Positions 5,128 through 7,574 of a DNA stretch of 7,574 nt are shown here, in pieces. The position numbers and the translations under genes are program-made. The notes under the pieces are model-generated. The model did not search any database, was not told the origin of the DNA, and saw nothing but the letters and a program-made list of their open reading frames with translations. Position 1 is the stretch's first letter, and each line of letters begins with the position of its first letter. Source of the stretch: JACVRW01 sp036009005 (GTDB taxonomy: Bacteria; Actinomycetota; Thermoleophilia; Solirubrobacterales; Thermoleophilaceae); contig DASYMP010000136.1 in the NCBI GenBank assembly GCA_036009005.1, positions 1-7,574 of the forward strand, in the 5' to 3' direction.

Positions 5128-6715
5128 GGTCGAGCGTCAGTGCGGGTGGCTCGTTCTCGGCCACCCAGCCGGCCACGATGCGGATCTCGTCGATCTCGTC
5201 GGCGGGGACGGCCGCGCGGCGGGGCGGTCGCGAGAGCGCCGCCTCGGTTCGCTCGGCGAGCTCGGACGGCCCGGGCAGCGGGCCCCAGTCGACGAGTCGG
5301 CCCTGAACGACCCAGAACGCGTCGAAGCGCTCCTTCACCGGGTGCTGCGCGAGCACGAGCCTGGGCGCCGAGTGGGTGGCGCGCAGCACTCCGTCGAGCT
5401 TCTCGAGCACCCACGCGAGCCGCTCCCTGCGCCGCAGCAGCGCGGCGGCCCGCTCGAAGCGCTCGTCGCGCGCGGCCTCGCGCATGCGCTCGTCGAGCAC
5501 ACGGGTCAGCGCCTCACCGGCGCCCGGTCGCTCGAAGTGCGCGAGCGCGAGATCGAGCTGCCGGCGATAGGCGTTCGGATCGAGGTCACCGAGGCACGGC
5601 GACACGCAGCGACCCATCTGCCCGTACGCGGACGGGTGCTCGCGCAGCTTGAGCGTGCGACCGCAGTGGCGCAGGCGGTAGAGCGAGGTGAGGTGATCCG
5701 CCAGCTCGGCGGCCAGCGCCCGGCTGCCGAGCGGACCGATGTTCACGGCGTGGCCGGCGGCCGGCTCGCTCGCCACCTCGAGCACGGGGTAGGGGATATC
5801 GAGGCGACAGCGCAGGTAGCAGTAGCGGTCGGTCCGCTTCAGCGCCTTGTTGCCGGCGGGCTTCCACTCCTTGATCAGGCGGTTCTCGAGCACGAGTGCG
5901 CCGAGCTCCGAGTTGGTGGGCCGGTAGTCGACGATCTCGGCGCGCTCGGTCCACCCGGCGGGCGCGCAGAAGTGCGCACGCGCGCGCGAGCGAAGCGACA
6001 CGGACTTGCCCACGTAGAGCGGCCGGCCGCGCTCGTCGCGGAAGACGTAGACGCCCGGGTCGTCCGGCAGCGTCGAGAGGTCCGGCCGCTGGTCGAGCGG
6101 GATGCGCTCGGCCGCCTCGGTCTTGCGCGCGCGGCGCCGTGAGCGCAGCAGGTCGAGCGCGTCTCCGACCGTGATCGCGTTCGCGCACAGCTTTGGGAAG
6201 AGCGCGCAGAACACGCGCGCGCACGTGAGGGCGTCCGGGAGCGCGCGATGCACCTCGTCCACCTCGATGCCGAGCGAGCTCGCGAGCGGCGCGAGCGCCC
6301 GCTTGCGCGCCAGCGGCGCGAAGCGGCGGGCGAGCTGGACCGTGCAGAGCGTGGGCGGGTTCGGCCAGTCGAGGCCGGCGCGCTCGAACGCCTGGCGGAG
6401 CACGCCGATGTCGAAGCGCGCGTTGTGGGCGATCAGGACCCGGCCCTGGAGCAGCTGCGCGATCTCGGGCAGCACCTCCTCGGGCGGCGGGGCGCCGTCG
6501 ACCATGCCCTGGCTGATCCCGGTGAAGCGCTGGATGCCGCGCGAGAGCGGGCGCTCCACGCGCACGAGCGAGTCATAGGTCTCGTGGAGCTCGCCGCCGC
6601 CGACGAGGACGGCGCCCACCTCGGTCATCTCGCAGAGGTCGCCGCCGTAGCCGTTCGTCTCGGTGTCGACGGCGACGAACTCGGCGGGGGCGAGCGGATG
6701 GTCGAGCGCGGACAT
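5042..6715 (-). CDS. DEDDh 3'-5' exonuclease fused to GIY-YIG UvrC/Cho-like nuclease domain
   Basis: A 557-residue, presumably cytoplasmic two-nuclease protein. Residues ~10-175 form a DnaQ-like DEDDh exonuclease: VAVDTET (Asp17, Glu19), AHNARFD (Asp102) and HRALPD (His156, Asp161). Residues ~215-300 form a GIY-YIG domain like the UvrC N-terminus: GVYVF (Gly221-Tyr223), LYVGKS (Tyr234-Lys237), LRSRARAHF (Arg244) and the metal-binding Glu277 in LVLENRLIKEW. A UvrC-like GRCVSPCLG (Cys370, Cys374) and a UVR-like helix (RDERFERAAALLRRRERL, ~416-433) follow. The UvrC C-terminal RNase H nuclease and helix-hairpin-helix domains are absent, as in Cho. Known relatives of this architecture occur across Actinobacteria (for example Rv2191 of M. 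tuberculosis, from memory). A DNA-repair role is expected: 3' incision by the GIY-YIG part and trimming by the exonuclease. ATG 6715 opens just before the exonuclease; no good Shine-Dalgarno is seen. Divergent from radA. The final ~29 residues are encoded opposite the SRPBCC gene and look like a family-atypical tail. Confidence 0.92.
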   Translation of the reverse strand: MSALDHPLAPAEFVAVDTETNGYGGDLCEMTEVGAVLVGGGELHETYDSLVRVERPLSRGIQRFTGISQGMVDGAPPPEEVLPEIAQLLQGRVLIAHNARFDIGVLRQAFERAGLDWPNPPTLCTVQLARRFAPLARKRALAPLASSLGIEVDEVHRALPDALTCARVFCALFPKLCANAITVGDALDLLRSRRRARKTEAAERIPLDQRPDLSTLPDDPGVYVFRDERGRPLYVGKSVSLRSRARAHFCAPAGWTERAEIVDYRPTNSELGALVLENRLIKEWKPAGNKALKRTDRYCYLRCRLDIPYPVLEVASEPAAGHAVNIGPLGSRALAAELADHLTSLYRLRHCGRTLKLREHPSAYGQMGRCVSPCLGDLDPNAYRRQLDLALAHFERPGAGEALTRVLDERMREAARDERFERAAALLRRRERLAWVLEKLDGVLRATHSAPRLVLAQHPVKERFDAFWVVQGRLVDWGPLPGPSELAERTEAALSRPPRRAAVPADEIDEIRIVAGWVAENEPPALTLDPMPTAASLLRFSGALTSGPAMYAGSAAP

Positions 6716-6798
6716 GGACCGGCCATCGAACCGCGCCTGGCGGACGGATCGAAGGCGGGCTTGCGGGCGAGGGGGGCGAAGTCGTCCTCCCCCGCTCT

Positions 6799-6811
6799 TA
6801 GCCTCGCTGTG
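6799..6811 (+). promoter_or_regulatory. Candidate leaderless promoter -10 (TAGCCT) for radA
   Basis: TAGCCT (6799-6804) is followed by exactly 7 nt and then ATG 6812. There is no Shine-Dalgarno in the correct place; the purine run near 6770-6778 is too far away. The geometry is the same as that before the mobA-moaD GTG. No clear -35. Confidence 0.45.
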
Positions 6812-7574
6812 ATGCCGCGTTCCGCCACAGTTTTCGCCTGCACGTCGTGCGGGCACGACAGCCCGAAGTGGCATGGCCGCTGCCCTGGCTGCGGCGAGTG
6901 GAACACCATGATCGAGGAGAAGCGGGCCGCCGCGCCCGCGGGGCGTAGCGGCGGCGCGCCCGCGCGCTCCGCGGGACGCGCGCTCACTCCGGTTCAGCTC
7001 GGCGACGTGCAGGCGCCCGCGGTCGAGCGCCTCGGCACCGGCATCGGGGAGCTCGACCGCGTGCTGGGAGGCGGCCTGGTACCGGGGTCGCTCGTGCTGA
7101 TCGGCGGCGCGCCGGGCATCGGCAAGTCCACGCTCACGACGGGCGCCCTGGCGAACCTCGCGGCCTCGGGCCGAAAGGTGCTGTACGTCTCCGGGGAGGA
7201 GTCCGCGGCGCAGGTCAAGCTGCGCGCGGAGCGGCTCGGCCCGCACGCGCTGGGCGTGCCGATCGTGGCCGATACGGACCTGGACGCGGTGCTCGCCACG
7301 CTCGAGGCGGAGCGGCCCGAGGTCTGCGTGATCGACTCCGTGCAGGTGCTGTACGACCCTGCCCTGACCGGCGCGCCGGGCTCGGTGTCGCAGGTGCGCG
7401 AGGTGGCCGGCCGGCTGATGCGCCTGGCGAAGGCGCGCGGAATCGCGACGCTGCTCGTGGGCCACGTGACGAAGGAGGGCTCGCTCGCCGGGCCGCGCGT
7501 GCTCGAGCACCTGGTGGACTGCGTGCTCTCGTTCGAGGGCGAGCGCGAGCGCACGTACCGCACGCTGCGCGCGC
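6812..7574 (+). CDS. radA: DNA repair protein RadA (Sms), 3'-truncated by window edge
   Basis: RadA is a RecA-related hexameric ATPase that drives branch migration and processes recombination intermediates in repair. The 254 residues present show the N-terminal zinc finger C-x2-C-x10-C-x2-C (Cys10, Cys13, Cys24, Cys27; FACTSCGHDSPKWHGRCPGC). A linker follows, then RLGTGIGELDRVLGGGLVPGSLVLIGGAPGIGKSTL with the Walker A motif at ~98-107. Next come LYVSGEES (~124-131), Walker B VCVIDSVQ (Asp175) and HVTKEGSLAGPRVLEHLVD (~218-236), all in canonical order. The KNRFG motif and Lon-like C-terminal domain would lie past 7574. ATG 6812 starts directly at the zinc finger, as in known RadA. It is divergent from the exonuclease/UvrC-like gene across 96 nt (6716-6811), suggesting a DNA-repair neighbourhood. 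Nothing is odd in the visible part. Confidence 0.96.
   Translation, partial: MPRSATVFACTSCGHDSPKWHGRCPGCGEWNTMIEEKRAAAPAGRSGGAPARSAGRALTPVQLGDVQAPAVERLGTGIGELDRVLGGGLVPGSLVLIGGAPGIGKSTLTTGALANLAASGRKVLYVSGEESAAQVKLRAERLGPHALGVPIVADTDLDAVLATLEAERPEVCVIDSVQVLYDPALTGAPGSVSQVREVAGRLMRLAKARGIATLLVGHVTKEGSLAGPRVLEHLVDCVLSFEGERERTYRTLRA

Noticed and set aside
6725..6753. Two TTCGAT hexamers 17 nt apart (minus strand) before the nuclease gene, resembling -35/-10 spacing
   Set aside because: Each matches the consensus at only 2-3 of 6 positions, so the spacing alone is not enough to call a promoter.
6716..7510. Extension of the nuclease frame upstream to about 7510
   Set aside because: The extra ~265 residues are low-complexity and antisense to radA, whose motifs are canonical. 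The exonuclease domain begins right after ATG 6715.
1..7574. tRNA, rRNA, CRISPR, insertion sequence, riboswitch or intrinsic terminator
   Set aside because: No cloverleaf, spaced repeat array, transposase motif, recognisable aptamer or GC hairpin with a T tract was seen. Moco/tungsten riboswitches were considered before mobA-moaD, but that region is coding.

Overview
The window is very GC-rich, gene-dense bacterial chromosome with strong G/C bias at third codon positions. Three things point to a high-GC actinobacterium, possibly a Thermoleophilia/Solirubrobacterales-like lineage. These are the DEDDh-exonuclease/UvrC-like fusion (a typically actinobacterial architecture), GTG starts, and several starts lying 7-8 nt behind a TANNNT hexamer with no Shine-Dalgarno, the pattern of leaderless actinobacterial mRNAs. 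The lineage is an inference; there is no rRNA or marker phylogeny here. I see no tRNA, rRNA, CRISPR array, transposase or phage gene.

Left part (1-4425, all minus strand, read right to left): a compact likely operon. It starts with a 99-aa protein of unknown function (4425-4126). After 14 nt comes an unusual fusion of a MobA-type nucleotidyltransferase with a C-terminal MoaD/ThiS-type ubiquitin-like sulfur carrier ending in Gly-Gly (4111-3263). Four nt after its stop comes a bifunctional PabB-PabC protein for 4-aminobenzoate synthesis (3258-1078). After 61 nt comes a tungsten-type aldehyde:ferredoxin oxidoreductase (AOR), which runs off the left edge (1016-1). The MobA-MoaD fusion next to an AOR suggests a pterin-cofactor/tungstoenzyme unit, with a folate-precursor enzyme lying between them.

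Middle (4426-5127, plus strand): a 19-nt divergent promoter region leads to a two-gene cassette, a small CDGSH-type [2Fe-2S] protein followed by a SRPBCC/START-like ligand-binding protein. The SRPBCC Shine-Dalgarno abuts the CDGSH stop codon.

Right part: a 557-aa DEDDh exonuclease + GIY-YIG UvrC/Cho-like nuclease (6715-5042, minus) converges on the SRPBCC gene with an 86-nt antisense overlap of coding ends. It is divergent, across 96 nt, from radA (6812 to beyond 7574, plus), which encodes a DNA-repair/recombination ATPase. The nuclease and RadA thus form a divergent DNA-repair pair. Apart from short intergenic gaps the window is fully coding; no gene-free stretch exceeds 100 nt.
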